Positions 11,907-23,989 of a stretch of 64,000 bases of DNA are shown here, in pieces. Every line of letters starts with the position of its first letter. Position 1 is the first letter of the stretch. Made by a program: the position numbers and the translations under genes. Under the pieces are notes generated by a model. That model was not told where the DNA came from, did no database searches, and saw only the letters and a program-made list of their open reading frames with translations. This stretch comes from Microstegium vimineum (Eukaryota; Streptophyta; Magnoliopsida; Poales; Poaceae): contig CM039129.1 in NCBI GenBank assembly GCA_022036555.1, forward strand, positions 28,012,553 to 28,076,552, given 5' to 3'.

Positions 11907-14670
11907 TGTAAAAGCGGCCATCGCGGAAATATAAGCGAAGGTCGACTTGTAGGTAGATTTACTTCTTTCAGCATTTTACTTTCTTAAGTTGCTTCGCAAG
12001 GCGCTGTTCTCTTTTCCTCACAAGGGAACCCCATCCAGGGGCGTGAGGTTTTTAATGAGGCGTCACCTTTGTAAAAATCCTCTAAAATTATAAAGAGGCT
12101 ATCCCCAAAAAACGCCAAACAGAAACGTCGAAAGTGGCCAGCAACGAGGCCACACTATTCGACACAATAATGCGATTAGAGGACCTCCGCCACTTACATC
12201 CAAATGGCTGAACGAGCGGTACGACCTCCGCGCCCAAGAGGTGTTCAAAACTCAGAAAAAGTCCTGACAAGTCGGGCATCGAGGCAAAAATTCAAACAAT
12301 GGGTATGACCTCCGTGCCCAAGAGGCGTTCAAAACTCGGAAAAAGTCCTGACAAGTCGGGCATCGAGGCGAAGGGTTTTGAAAAACAAATAAGCACAACT
12401 CTCTAAGAGCTCTGCAGAAAAAGCAGTAAAAAGGGGGGACCCCCAACATTTAATGCGAAGGTCGCAATAACTCGGCCAAAAGTAAATGCTCAACTGCCAA
12501 CAAACAACCACCACCATCCCAACTACCCCTAAGCAGTAAAAGCTAGGCCTCGGGGCACTATAAAAGGCAGCCGAACCGGCAGCCCAAAACCCCAAGACCA
12601 CACCCTCTTTTGAAATCAAAACCGAAAGCAGCTAGCAGAATACGCAAAAAGGAAGCCGAGCCGGCAACCCAAGCCTTCGTCACCACCTAAAGAAAAACCA
12701 AAGACCAAAGGAAAACAACCATGGAAGCAGGCATTTCCTTAGAACGCAAAGAGAGGGTCTAGACCCTAAGAATACCGTGCGAAGACTCGTAAAAAGGGGG
12801 GCACCGTCGGTCAAGAACCGGACTCTGCCTGTCTGCAACCAGGCAGCGGAACCGACGATGGGAGATTACCGCGCAAAGGCTCGTAACCTCCCCTCGCCCC
12901 GGTTCAAAGGACGCGATCACAGCGAAAATGCCCCCCAACCGACCATAGGCGCCAAGCCACCGCCTGACAGCCCGAAGCAGGCCTTCGAGCGTCAGAAGCC
13001 GCGGAAGCCAACCCACTACACCACCACCCAGGTCGAGGCAGAAGAAGCCACGAAGGTCAACACACGTCCCGCTGCACGGCTTCTTCAGCAAGGGTGGTGG
13101 ATAAACAGGCGAAGGCACCCGCGGTCAGGCACCAAACCAACTCGGCAAAAAGTCACCTGAAGCAGGTTTTCGAGTGACAAAAGTGGCAAAGCCCACTATA
13201 CTTCAACAACTCCCAGGAGGAAACCAAGCTCGGGCCGGAGACCGGCATGCGCGTCCCGTTGCGCGGTGTGGATAAGTCGGGCAAAGGAGCCCAAGGTCAG
13301 GAGAAAGAAGCAACTGTAGCCCTAGAATAGAGAAACTAGGAAGGCCTTCGCGCTAAGTGTAAGGCAATGCCATGCATATGTAACGAGCGCAGAGCTCACT
13401 TCTATCCAAATATATATATATATAATAGGCAGCTTGTGCCCAGATAGCATCTTGTGGACCGAAGGTCCCCAGATGCGAGACGAAACATAACTAGGGCGAT
13501 ATCAAAGGCCTTCGCCGATACGAACCAAACCTGCAAATAAACACTCAACGACAGTAAAACTGCCACCAACCAAGCACAGGGCACTTAAAGCCCCCATCTG
13601 CACAACATTCATGACCGCAAAGGGGGAAACATCATGCAGGCTGGGTATCCCCCAAGCCCGTAGTATAAACAAAAATACCATCACCGCGAGAAGATTCGTA
13701 ATAGCAATGTCACCTCGAAGGAATCAAAGTCCAGGCGGAAAGAAGTCGTCTGCAACAGCAATACCGGAAGAAGCTAACAAACAAGCGCGAAGATCGGAGG
13801 CAATAAACACTCAGCCACAAATCCTTAAAGAAATTGAGCCATCAACCAAGAGAAGCCCTTGGGAGAAAACCAAGATCTCAAGGACGCAAAAACGCCTACA
13901 GGGAGTCGCAAAAGCAAAGGTCCAAAGAACTGTAATAAAGGAGCCGCATAAATGCACCTTCGCATGCCATTAACACATCGCCCATCACGGGCCGATGACG
14001 ATACAAGTTCAGCACGAAAAAGTAAAATAGTACAACACAACACGAGGCGTGAAGGCCATACAAACAATACAAAGTTACATCAGGTCCAAAGGGCCTTGCC
14101 AAGCTAAGGAACGAACAAACACAGCGTTCCAATCATCGATAGAATAAAGGACAAACTCAAACATCCTATCAACCGAAGGCCTTGCGTGGCTGGATCGCCA
14201 ATAGTCCCACAACTCGCCATTAACGTAAACACCATCGCGCATCAGTGTCAAAGGAAGCACGTCCCACACAGGGCCGGCGAAGGCAGCCTGCGCGGGACGA
14301 TCACAATAATCAATACGAAAAAGACAATGCCAAAAGGCATGGTATTAACAAAAGATGCTATCACACCATCACAAAAGTTATTTACATCACCCCTTCGAGG
14401 GTCATTAAGAAGGCATGCAGGCCAGACCATGAACTCCAGGCTAAAACTCAATGCCCCACCTCTTGAAACGGGGCACAGGTATGTCAGGCTGGGATTCAGC
14501 AGCAGCCTCCGCGACCCCCGGGACGACAACAGTAGCAGCACCACCTCCGCCAAAAAGAAGCAGAGGGAGGATCTGGGGCCACAGCGTCAAGCGCATCACC
14601 AGTTGCGCCACCGCCTCCGGTCGGACCAGCACCGGCGTTAACCAAAGCCTACGGGGAGCCACACAGCAGA
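11907..14670. other. Element A 3' non-coding region
   Basis: Between pol and the antisense gene end I see no conserved protein. A plus-strand TATAAAAG at 12559-12566, with a run of CCAAGACCACACCC after it, could act as a promoter, but no convincing ORF follows. The 127-codon ORF at 12777-13160 is Arg/Pro-rich and resembles nothing I know. An 84-bp duplication occupies 12220-12370. Confidence 0.5.
12220..12370. repeat. 84-bp tandem duplication inside element A
   Basis: Units start at 12220 and 12304. Both contain GACCTCCG, CCCAAGAGG, GTTCAAAACTC and AAAAAGTCCTGACAAGTCGG. The second copy breaks off after GGGCATCGAGGCGAAGG. Confidence 0.8.
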
Positions 14671-16238
14671 TCAAAAGACCAAACAAAAACAAATCGGCCA
14701 AACTAATAAATAGCATAACGCAAGAAAGCAAATCTCCTGGCGGCTAGCCTCCGCCAAAGCGCGAGCATCAGCCCGGCCAAACCGGCCATAATAGTAGTAC
14801 ATGAACTTCGTAATGGATTTAAAAACGAGCTTCGCCATCGTAGAAGGCGGCACAGGATCTGGATAAGTTTTACTCTTCAAAGCAGCCACATGCTCGTAGC
14901 CGCCATCGACCAAAGCCCTTGCAAAGTTAGAAACTCCAGAAAGGGCAGCTAAATCACCTGCCTTCGCAATAAAGCTCGGAAGCTTAGCAAACTCAGCCCG
15001 CAACCAGTTGCAAACGGCAAGGGCCGAAGAATCGTTAGCAGGCAGTGGAACCAACCCTCCAAACTCAGTTAACGGTTTCCTATAAGCGGTAACAGCTGAT
15101 ACACCAGCAAGCCTGGCAGCCTCCAATCACCCGTTCAACATTTCAACTTGAGCCTTGACCATGGCAGCAAGAGACCATTCGCCATTGAGATCTCTGCGAA
15201 GGCCCTCTGAGAGTCCCCATGTGTTTTGGTTTTGAGTAATTGATGAAACCCACCTAAGTACTAACTTTGATCTCTAAGTGTGAATCATGAGATAGGTTGG
15301 TACATGCCATGTGATGGAGCAAGGTGGATCATGGGTGGATGGCACAAGCTCTAGCATGGTGGTGGAAAGGAAAATGGTGTGAAGGCAAAGGTGATTGCTA
15401 GGAACCACTTTCAGTTTGGTGATCAAGACATCATAGAGGATGTGATCACATTTAGGATAGATAGTCATACTATCAAGGAGGGAGCTCTTAAGTATGATTG
15501 TGGTTATCATGTGCCACTAGGTTCATATGCATTGCATTAAAATCAATTGAACTAGTGAGAACAATCAACTTAATCCAAGATAATTGTGAACTAAAAGCTA
15601 ACACACGAGCACAAGTGTTGGGATCACTTAGTGTTGGCTCTTGGAAGCTTGGAAGAAGTTGGAGAAGTGTTTGGGCATCTGGAAGCAGTCCGAACGCAGG
15701 GTCCGGACGCAAGAGTTCTGGCTGACCGGACCATCGGAGATGTGTCCGGAGGCAAATCCTTGCTGGCTGGCTAGAGGAGCAGTCCGGACGTAGAGCTTCG
15801 GACACGCGTCCGGAGCCTGGCGCTCTCTGTAACTCTGTGTGGAAGAGGGTCCGGACGCAGTATGATGGTCCGGAACAAGGACCGGACTTGGGTCCGGAGG
15901 TGCTGAGGGGCTCAAGAGAGCTCTTGGTTGTGCTTGGGCACCTGGGAAAATATTTCCGGACGCATGGAGCAGTGACTCCGGACCCTGTGAAGGCGCGAAG
16001 CGGCTATTTGAAAGGAGGCCCGACCGAACGCAGATGCGATGGTTCGAACGGTAGCTCAGGTGCGTCCGGACCCTGCGACCGGAGAGCTGAGCAGAGCCGT
16101 TGGCTCAATGCTGTGGATGGGTCCGGATGCAGTGAAGGAACGAGAACAACGACCAGAGGGGGGGTGAATGGGAGCCTCAAATTTCTCTCGAAATGTTCTG
16201 GCCACTCTTCCCAAAAACCAAACCTGGTTGCTGGGTGC

Positions 16239-17045
16239 TCAACGGTTGTTGTGAAACCGTGAGAACTTGGTGATGACCAAAGTCAGCTCATCATCTCCAA
16301 GAGCCTCCACTTGCTCCTCTGTCACAGAAATCAAAGACAAAGCAAACAAGGAGTGTGAAGGGTCAGAGAAGGAAGAAGACGTACCACCGGGGCCAGAAAC
16401 CAACGCCATAGATGGTTTCGACTGGTTTTCAAGCTTGGCCCGGGTCTGGTAGTCAATCTCCAAGGACTTGAGCTTGCTGAACAGCTCGTCCACGGTCAGG
16501 GCATCATAGCCCGGTGACTCCTGAATGGTAGCCACCTTCATCTCCCACACCTTCTGACCAAGAGCATGCAAAAGCTTGATAGCCATCTCATGATCATCAT
16601 AAGGAAAGTTGGCTCGATTGGCACGCATCTTGTTGACGATAGATTGGAAGCGAGTGAACATCCCGTCAACAGATTCGCCGGCCAACTGAGCAAAGTTCTC
16701 GTACTCTCTATGGTACGTGTCAAAGAGTCTGGACTTGATCTGAGGGTTGCCCTCATGATATCTCAAGAGTGTTTGCCAGATCTCCCGTGTTGTAGTGAGA
16801 CTCGAAACCCACTCAAACTCCGGAAGAGACAGACAAGAGAAGAGAATGGTATGGGCTCTTGCATTAGATGCATGCTGCGTAACCTGGGCATCGGTGATCC
16901 GAGCCTCAAGAACCACGTAGTTCTCATTCTCACAGATCTACCAAAACTTTGTGTCAAGCCCTTGGAGGTAAGCCGACATGCGCACCTTCCAATAGGCAAA
17001 GTTGGTTCCATCAAAGTAGGGAGGTTTACCAGCACCTCGCTCCAT
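16239..17045 (-). pseudogene. Element E gag (decayed)
   Basis: Starts MERGAGKPPYFDGTNF at 17045 and shows the usual Copia Gag features: YWKVRMSAYLQGLD, then TTREIWQTLLRYHEG and YENFAQLAGESVDGMFTRF. A TAG after KFW (near 16940) interrupts it; the downstream 225-codon stretch stays open to 16239. It ends FSRFHNNR at the deletion junction with LTR sequence, so the zinc knuckle and all of pol are gone. Confidence 0.82.
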
Positions 17046-17093
17046 GTCGCCTTCGCGGATCAAGAACCGTGTAAGGTGGATTGATCCTTAACT

Positions 17094-17106
17094 GACTTTG
17101 ATACCA
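17094..17106 (-). other. Primer-binding site of element E
   Basis: Minus strand TGGTATCAAAGTC, two bases from the LTR start at 17109. It resembles the initiator tRNA-Met type. A second copy of this junction (TTTGATACCAATTAAAGG) appears at 17262 after the gap. Confidence 0.75.
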
Positions 17107-17161
17107 ATTGAAGGAACGAACGGCGAACAGAGGGGGGGTGAATGGGAGCCTCAAATTTCTC

Positions 17162-17261
17162 NNNNNNNNNNNNNNNNNNNNNNNNNNNNNNNNNNNNNNN
17201 NNNNNNNNNNNNNNNNNNNNNNNNNNNNNNNNNNNNNNNNNNNNNNNNNNNNNNNNNNNNN
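17162..17261. other. Assembly gap of 100 N
   Basis: Exactly 100 N, the usual placeholder for a gap of unknown size. The same PBS/LTR junction sequence is present on both sides (17095-17161 and 17262-17330). The true sequence may contain no gap, or may contain a tandem copy. Confidence 0.97.
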
Positions 17262-18655
17262 TTTGATACCAATTAAAGGGAACGAGGGCGAAAAAAGGGG
17301 GGGGGTGAATGGAGCCTCAAATTTCTCTCGAAATGTTCTGGCTACTCTTCCCAAAAAACCAAACCCATTGCGGGTGCCAACCTCAAAAGGGAGGAAAATA
17401 AATGAAAACAAAAAAGAGAGCTCACTCAGGGGAGAAAATCCCCCGGAAACCCCAAAACACATTCTCAACCCCTAAGAAAAAGGGGGAAAGAACCTAGGCA
17501 AAACAGCGAAAACGCAAAAAAAAAGACTCCGGACCAAGGAGCGAGCCCCGGACTATACAGATCCGGGCTCATCTGACGTTTTCACCCGCCGAACAAAAAC
17601 ATAGTGAGAACCCTAGCCCGGCCAGGGGCTGGGACAATCCACCCCCAACCCCCCGGGCCCAAAGGGAAGGTGCCCGGGTGCTCACCCGCCAACAATCCAT
17701 TAAGGTACCAACCTCGGGACCAGACCACCGGACTAGCCTGTCGGACCAAGGAGAGTGGTGCGACGCGTGGTAGTGTTTCTCAGCAAGCCACCGACCACTC
17801 GTCAAAGGTCCGGTGGCTCAAAAACGGGGAGGTCCGGAGGTGGTCCGACGCCTCTTGCTGCTTGACACGAGAAAGGTCAAGACCACCCGGAACCACTTGC
17901 TATGGTCCGGAGCTTAAGGCAAAGTGGTCCGACGCCCCACAGGAAAAATTGTTCCTCGCGAAAATCGTTTTCACTCCACCAAATCTTCTCAAAACTCAAC
18001 CAAATGACACCAACTGCAACCAAACTTTGTAGGCATGATCCTATGCAGTTGGGAGCTATCCCGAAGAAATCATTGCTCAATTTGGAGGGGATAAACGAGA
18101 ACACCGGATTTGGGGAGAAGGAGGAAAACGAAGAACACCACAAAAAATCGCCCGATCTACGCAACTCGTGAGGTTTGAGGAGAAATCCTTCGGTGCAAAG
18201 AAGCTCCTCACAATTACAAACAACTTGTTCAAGACAATTTTGCAAAGCTACTCTCAACAAAGAGAAATCATCTCGGGGAAAAGAGAGAGCAAAAGGAAAA
18301 TGGGAAGAACACAAGCAAACCGGGGACACAATCACGAAATCGAAGCCACCATGGCTTACGGAGGTTATGGCCTCCGATTCCTCGCAACAATCACAAGTTC
18401 TTACACTAGTGACATGGTGGATCTCAAGCAAGAAGAAGCTAGGGAAGGGAAAACCTAGGAATAGGTGGGAGAGAGAGTAATGCAAGAGATGAGGATGAGG
18501 ATACCCTTCATCCTCTATTTAACGGCTTGGCTATTTCCCAAAGACCCCCCTAGATACATGAGTGAACTACCTAGCCTAAGCATTGCAGTCCAAGCTCCAA
18601 AAATATCTTCCTCGATTTGAATGGACGGCCCCGCTTCCTGCCGGGGGTTGCCGTC

Positions 18656-20266
18656 TGAAGAATCATGGCCCTAGTTGGTTTCGGCGATTAACGACAATTA
18701 GAGATTATTATGGGTAACGTGTGTTTTGCAGAGGCTATGTGTAGCTTAGCCATAGTGATCAAGGAGAATGGGCTCTAATGGTCATCACTTAGCCCCCAAG
18801 ATGGATATCGTTTCGGTTTTTAAGGAGACATGATGAAGACCCTAGAATGATAGGCTAAGTGCCATAAGGAGATGAAGGGCACTTAGAATTAGATAGGGCT
18901 TTCTCTTTTTACCTTTGACCGTACTATTAAGAGGGGTTGAGATTAGTAGCTTGACTTAGGAAAGCTTCATGATCTAGGTGTGGTGCACACTTGACTTCCT
19001 TAGCTCTAAGCAAGCCTATGGTGACCGTAAGATAGCCTAGAACAACTTCCATATTCATCGCGACGAAAAACGGAGTTGTCAAAATCGTTTTCTAGGCGTC
19101 GGACGCTCCTGGCAGGGCGCCGGGCGCTGTCCGTCGCGTCGGACAAAGGCGCCGGACGCTGGGTGATTGAGTCCCACAGCGTCCGTCGGCCTTCCAGAGG
19201 GTTGTTTTCTGGCTAAGTTTTTTTGGGTGCGTTGGACGCTGTCCGTCGGCCAGGCGTCGGACGCTGGTAAGAGCGTCCGTCGACCTTCCAGAGAGGGTGT
19301 TTTTCAACCCTAGCCAGAACTCAACGTTGGACGCTATGGTTGAGCGTCCGTCGCCCAGTGACGTAGCGTTCGTCGCTGGAACAGCGTGTCAGAACTAGCC
19401 GTTAGACAGGGCGTCGGACCGTCCGTCGCCTAGGCGCCGGAGCGTCCGTCGCCTCAACTATGAACAGAAACTAGCCATTGGGCATGCGACGGACCGTCCG
19501 TCGCCTAGTCGACGGAGTGTCCGTCGCCAACTTAAATTGCCAGCCCGAGGCAGTTTTCAGAGGTCTATTTATAGCCCCTCCCACTTCTCTCCCACCTGGC
19601 CTTTGCTCATTTGAGTTGCTGAGTTTGTTGAGAAGGTTGGGAAGAGAGCAAAGCCCTAGAGAGAGAGAGAGTGATTCGCGAATCCATCCTTCCTCTCTCT
19701 AGTTCATCCAAGAGTTCAAGTGTGCATCCTCTAGTTGTGAAGCTTGAGTGAGTCAAGCGGAGATCGAGGCTTGTTACTCTTGTTGATCGACATAACCTAA
19801 GGGTCCAGTGGTGCTCGGAGGAAGGTGATCGCCGAGGATTGTCGGAGGCCCTTCTCCATCGACGTTGTGATCGGTTGTGGGCGATTCACCGAGCCGGAGT
19901 GGCGAAGAATCAGCCCGTAGAGAGCACTCATCCCTTGCGCGGGATTGAGGGGGAGCTATACCTTGCGAGGTGCTCCAACGAGGACTAGGGGGGAGTGTCG
20001 ACTCCTCGATACCTCAGCAAAACATCGCCGTGTCAAGCATCTCCTTCCCTAGCTCTTTATTACCGCATTACTTTCCGCACTTGTCTTTCAATTCATACTA
20101 GAATTGTGTAGGAAGTTTTTGCTTTCCATTTTCTTGCTACCGCTTTCTAGCTAGGACACAAACGGTAGGCACTAGGGTTAATTGGCTCTTTATAGGTTTA
20201 ATTCTTGTTTAGAAATTAAAAAGAGCCCAATTCACCCCCCCCCTCTTGGGCATCTTGATCCTTTCA
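18656..20266 (+). mobile_element. Solo LTR F (Copia, SIRE/Maximus-like)
   Basis: 1611 bp from TGAAGAATCATGG to CTTGATCCTTTCA, flanked by a perfect CCGTC duplication (18651-18655, 20267-20271). No internal domain is present, so it is a solo LTR left by LTR-LTR recombination. The GGTTTCGGCGATTAACGACAATT start region and the CACCCCCCCCCTCTTGGGCATC end region look like maize/sorghum Maximus-type LTRs. TATTTATA at 19566-19573 is the likely promoter. Upstream, 19090-19520 carries many CGTCCGTCG/GGCGTCGGACGCT motifs. It stands inside the LTR of element E. Confidence 0.92.
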
Positions 20267-21857
20267 CCGTCGCCTCGACGCAACCTCTAGGATTCCGCCA
20301 CGTTCCATCCCCATTTCCTCGGAAGCTCTGCCTAGGTTTTGAGGCCCAAACCCAGAAAACCCGCCACCGGTAGCTTTGGGCTCACCTACCGAACCCCGAG
20401 TTTTGCGGCCCAAACTCGGAAAACCGACGCGGATGGTTTTGAGGCCCAAACCACCAAACCACTCGACGCGAGCCACCTTGTCTTCACCCGGTCGGACTCC
20501 GAGTCCCCTGAGCCTCACTCGACTCGCGCATACCACCGTCTTGATTCGGTCGACTCGGTCTACCTCCATGTCTTCTCGCACTCGCCGGTGCCAAGTACTA
20601 GCCACCAGAGCTAGTCCGCCGGCGCCCATAGTCCCTCAGTCCGAGCCCCGCTTCCGCCCTTCACCGCTCTCAGTCCATCGGGACGGTAGGCCTCTACTCG
20701 ACCTTCTCCACGCCATTGACCACTGTCACTAGGCATAGCACCTGCACACCACAAGCCGATAGACAAGCACAAATTTCTGCTTTCGCAGAGGTTAGGGTAA
20801 GCCACTCAAACTGAAACACTCACGTGTTGGACGATCACTCATCATCAAAGCTGAACATACATGGGTACTTATCCACCATGTGTTCGCATGCAGTCTTTGG
20901 TCCGGACCCTAGTAAAAAGTGCGTCCGGAGTGGGCACAGAAAGCGTTTTTCAAGGGGAAAACAGCTAGTTGTTGAGTGAGGGCTATATAAGTGATATGGC
21001 CGGCCCTTTGGGGCATCTCTTGCACATTCTACTCACTCAAACTTTTGTGCTTGCTTGAGAAGCTTCCACCAGTCATCCTCTAAACATATTTGGCATATTC
21101 TAGAGAGATAGAGTGAATCCAAGTGCATTGCTTTGTTGATTGCATACTAGTGGCACTTGGTGATCGTCGTCATCGCGGAGGTCTTGTTATTCTTGGAGGT
21201 TGCCACCTCCTAGACGGCTTGGTGCGACGAAGATCGTTGAGTGGAGGAAGGTGATTGTCTCCGGCTCCAATTGGTGGATTGTGAGTGGTTCTTGAACCTA
21301 CCCCGCGGGAGATTCGCGAAAGGTATCTCTAGTGGATTCTGCGTAGCTTGGGGATCCCCATCTTGTGTTGGTTGTGCGGCACCCTTGAACAAGTTTGGCT
21401 TTGATTGCCAATTAGCGTGTGAACCTCCAAGTGGGTGTATCGCTACAACGAGGACTAGCTTGTTGGCAAACAAGTGAACCTCGGTAAAAAATCATTGTGT
21501 CAACTTGTCTCTACCGAGGATTCTTCTTGTGATTGATTGGTTATCTATTGGAGTATTTCTTCTCGTTGGTATAACCATTCTATCTCTAGCTTTGCATTAC
21601 ATTCCTTACATTCTTGCAAAGTAGAGACTCTAGCTTAGCTTGTGTTGCTTTATAGTATAGCTCTAAGTCTCTAGCTCTTGTGTGTGACATAGATCATCTT
21701 GCTAGTGACTAGAATTGGTAGGTGGCTTGCCTAACCTAAGTGCTAGTGCAAACTTGCTTATAGTCGTGTTTTATTCTAACAAGTTTGCTAAGTGTTGTTG
21801 TAGATTTTTTTAATTAGGCTATTCACCCCCCCTCTAGCCATACCTAGACTTGTCAAG

Positions 21858-21869
21858 TGGTATCGGAGC
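21858..21869 (+). other. Primer-binding site of D (initiator tRNA-Met type)
   Basis: TGGTATCGGAGC, two bases after the LTR, differs at one base from TGGTATCAGAGC, the complement of the plant initiator tRNA-Met 3' end used by most Copia elements. Confidence 0.85.
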
Positions 21870-21911
21870 TAGTACACCGTACTCAAAGGCTTAACAACCC
21901 ATGGTGTTAAA

Positions 21912-23100
21912 ATGGCTCAAATCAATAACACTAAGAGGGCACCTATGTTTGATGGCAACAATTATAGCTATTGGAAGGCCTTGATGACCACCTATCTTAA
22001 ATCAATCAACCGGAAGATATGGTTGGTGGTCAACAAGAAGTTTGAGGTGATAAATGAAGAGGCACCCACCCCGGCGAAGAGGAGAAACTCCAAAACAATG
22101 ATATTGCCTTGAGTGCAATACATGAGGCAATCTCCAAGGAAGTCTTTGAGCAAATAAAAAATTTGGAGAGTGCTTATGAGGCTTGGAATAAGCTAGAAGA
22201 GTCATATGAAGGGACTCAATCCATGAAGGGAGCAAAGGCCTACATCTTAAAAGAGAAGTTTGCTAGCTTCAAGATGAAGGAAGATGAGAACGTGCCCGAG
22301 ATGTTCAATAGGTTTGAGGTGCTTGTCAATGACCTTAAGTCACTTGGAGAGAAGGTGGAGAACAAAGACTTCTCATTCAAGCTCCTAAGAAGTCTTCCCT
22401 CAAGATTTGAGATGCTAATTACTCTATTGGTGAGAAGTGGATTGGACACAACAACACCAAACCAAATTCTTGGTGAGGTGATGACCGATGACACCTTTAG
22501 AGAAGATAAGGACAAGATTAGAGAGAACAAGGAAAAGAAGGAAGATAATAAAGATGAGAAGAAGAAGAGTGTGACATTCAAAGCCACATCATCATCTAAG
22601 GGCAAAGCAAAGTGTGACGAATCAAGCAATGATGAATGCTCAAGCAATGATGATAGTGATGATGAAGAACAAATGGCCCTCTTTGTCAAGAAATTTGGCA
22701 AGTTCATGAAGAAGAAGGGCTATAGAGCTAGAAGGAAGAAGAACTCCTTCAAGAGCACGAACAATGACAAGAGGTGTTTCAAGTGCAATAGCAAGGATCA
22801 CTTCATTTTGGATTTCCCACATCATAGTGATGATGAAGATGAAAAGAAGGGCAAGAAGAAAGAAAAGAAAGAGAACAAGATGTTTCTCAAGAAGAGCAAG
22901 AAGGGAGGTTCATATGTTGTCATTTGGGATAGTGATTCAAGTGAAGATGAGGACTCAAGTGATGATGAGAAGAGATCAATCAAGAAGAAGGCTCTTGCTA
23001 GCATTGCTATGAAGAACAAGATCTCTCTCTTTGACACTCCATCGACATGCTTCATGGCTAGGCCAACTAAGGTACAATCCGATGATGAGTGTAACTCTAG

Positions 23101-23138
<38 letters not shown>

Positions 23139-23971
23139 CCACTAAAGATGAACTAATTGCAATGTTGGAAGATGCTAAGACTCACTTTTTCCTCACAAGA
23201 AAAGAGTGCAAAGCATTGCAAAAAGAGAATCATTCTCTCAAGCAATCCTTTGATGAGCTCTACATTACTCATGAGAGGCAAACGGATGCCCATGAGAAGC
23301 TTGGCAAAGCTCACTCTAAGCTTGAAAAGGCTCATTCACTTCTTGTTGAGCAAAATGAGAAAGAGCATGTTTCAACAAGTAACATGTGAATAACTTGTGA
23401 TATAATTAATGAATCTTTCTATGAACCCATCATCATCACCCCAACTAACCCTTCTTGTAGCACATCTAACTCTTCCTCTTCTACTAGTGATATTGTCACT
23501 TGCAATACTACACTAATGGTTGAGAATGAGACCCTTAAGAAGGAGCTTGGTAAGCTCACTCTAGCATTAGGCAATGCCTATGGTGGAGATGCCCGCTTGC
23601 TTAAGTGCTTGGGTAGCCAAAGGTTCTCTCTTTGCAAAGAGGGACTTGGCTATACCCCCAAGAAAGGCAAGGCGGCCTTTGCAACTCCAAAGCCTCGCTT
23701 TGTGAAGAGCAATGGTCGGTTTTGCACTAGTTGCAAGCAAGTAGGGCATGAAGAGCAATATTGCAAACTAAACCAAAGCAAGATAAAATTTACACATGCA
23801 TCTATTCGCTTTGATTCTAGTTATATGCTTACCAAGGGCAAGAAAGGTGTGATAGCTAAGTACATGGGAACACCTAATGAGAGCTCAAAGAAGAAAGCTA
23901 TTTGGGTACCTAAGTCCTTAGTCACTAACTTTGGAGGACCCAAGCAACAATGGGTACCTAATAAGAATTGA
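21912..23971 (+). pseudogene. Element D gag (decayed)
   Basis: Starts MAQINNTKRAPMFDGNNYSY at 21912, a typical Copia Gag with the UBN2-like segment (ESAYEAWNKLEESYEGT, FARFE-like MFNRFEVLVNDLKSL). A one-base frameshift near 22085 moves the reading to the 22109-23389 frame. The first zinc knuckle has lost its last Cys (CFKCNSKDHFILDF); a second one (CTSCKQVGHEEQYC) near 23726 is intact. An Asp run encoded by (GAT)n at 23097-23137 and Lys/Glu-rich stretches lie between them. A TGA at 23387 interrupts the frame before the second knuckle. Confidence 0.85.
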
Positions 23972-23989
23972 ATCTTTTGTAGGTCAATT

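Larger units (their letters stand above)
16133..20888 (-). mobile_element. Minus-strand Copia element E, internally deleted, nested in D's LTR
   Basis: Starts TGAAGGAACGA and ends TGTTCGCA, flanked by TGCAG at 16128-16132 and 20889-20893. In its own (minus) direction it has a 5' LTR (20888 to 17109), a primer-binding site TGGTATCAAAGTC (17106-17094), gag (17045-16239), and then only the last ~120 bp of the 3' LTR. Pol and most of the 3' LTR are deleted. The 5' LTR is itself broken by solo LTR F and by an assembly gap. The right boundary rests on the TSD and on continuity of the D LTR, because the second LTR is too short to compare. Confidence 0.7.
15208..21855 (+). repeat. 5' LTR of D, expanded by nested E/F
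   Basis: LTR sequence occupies 15208-16132 and 20889-21855. The 4.76-kb block between them is element E with F inside. The rejoined LTR is about 1.9 kb. A TATATAA box lies at 20984-20990. TCCGGAC-like palindromic motifs are clustered at 15670-16130, upstream of the TATA box. Confidence 0.85.

Noticed and set aside
12088..12619. Hydrophobic minus-strand ORFs that look like small membrane proteins
   Set aside because: They lie over a tandem duplication and GC-skewed non-coding part of element A, without conserved motifs.
12559..13160. Additional sense gene of element A driven by the TATAAAAG at 12559
   Set aside because: The only ORF downstream is short, basic and unlike any protein I know; the TATA-like string alone is not enough.
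20272..20888. Host gene fragment captured between solo LTR F and D's LTR (repeated GAGGCCCAAAC phrases)
   Set aside because: The TGCAG duplication and TG...CA ends make it more likely the distal part of the LTR of element E; no protein similarity was seen.
23097..23137. (GAT)n simple repeat as a possible regulatory microsatellite
   Set aside because: It is inside the Copia D gag and encodes an Asp run typical of that linker; it is best treated as coding low complexity.
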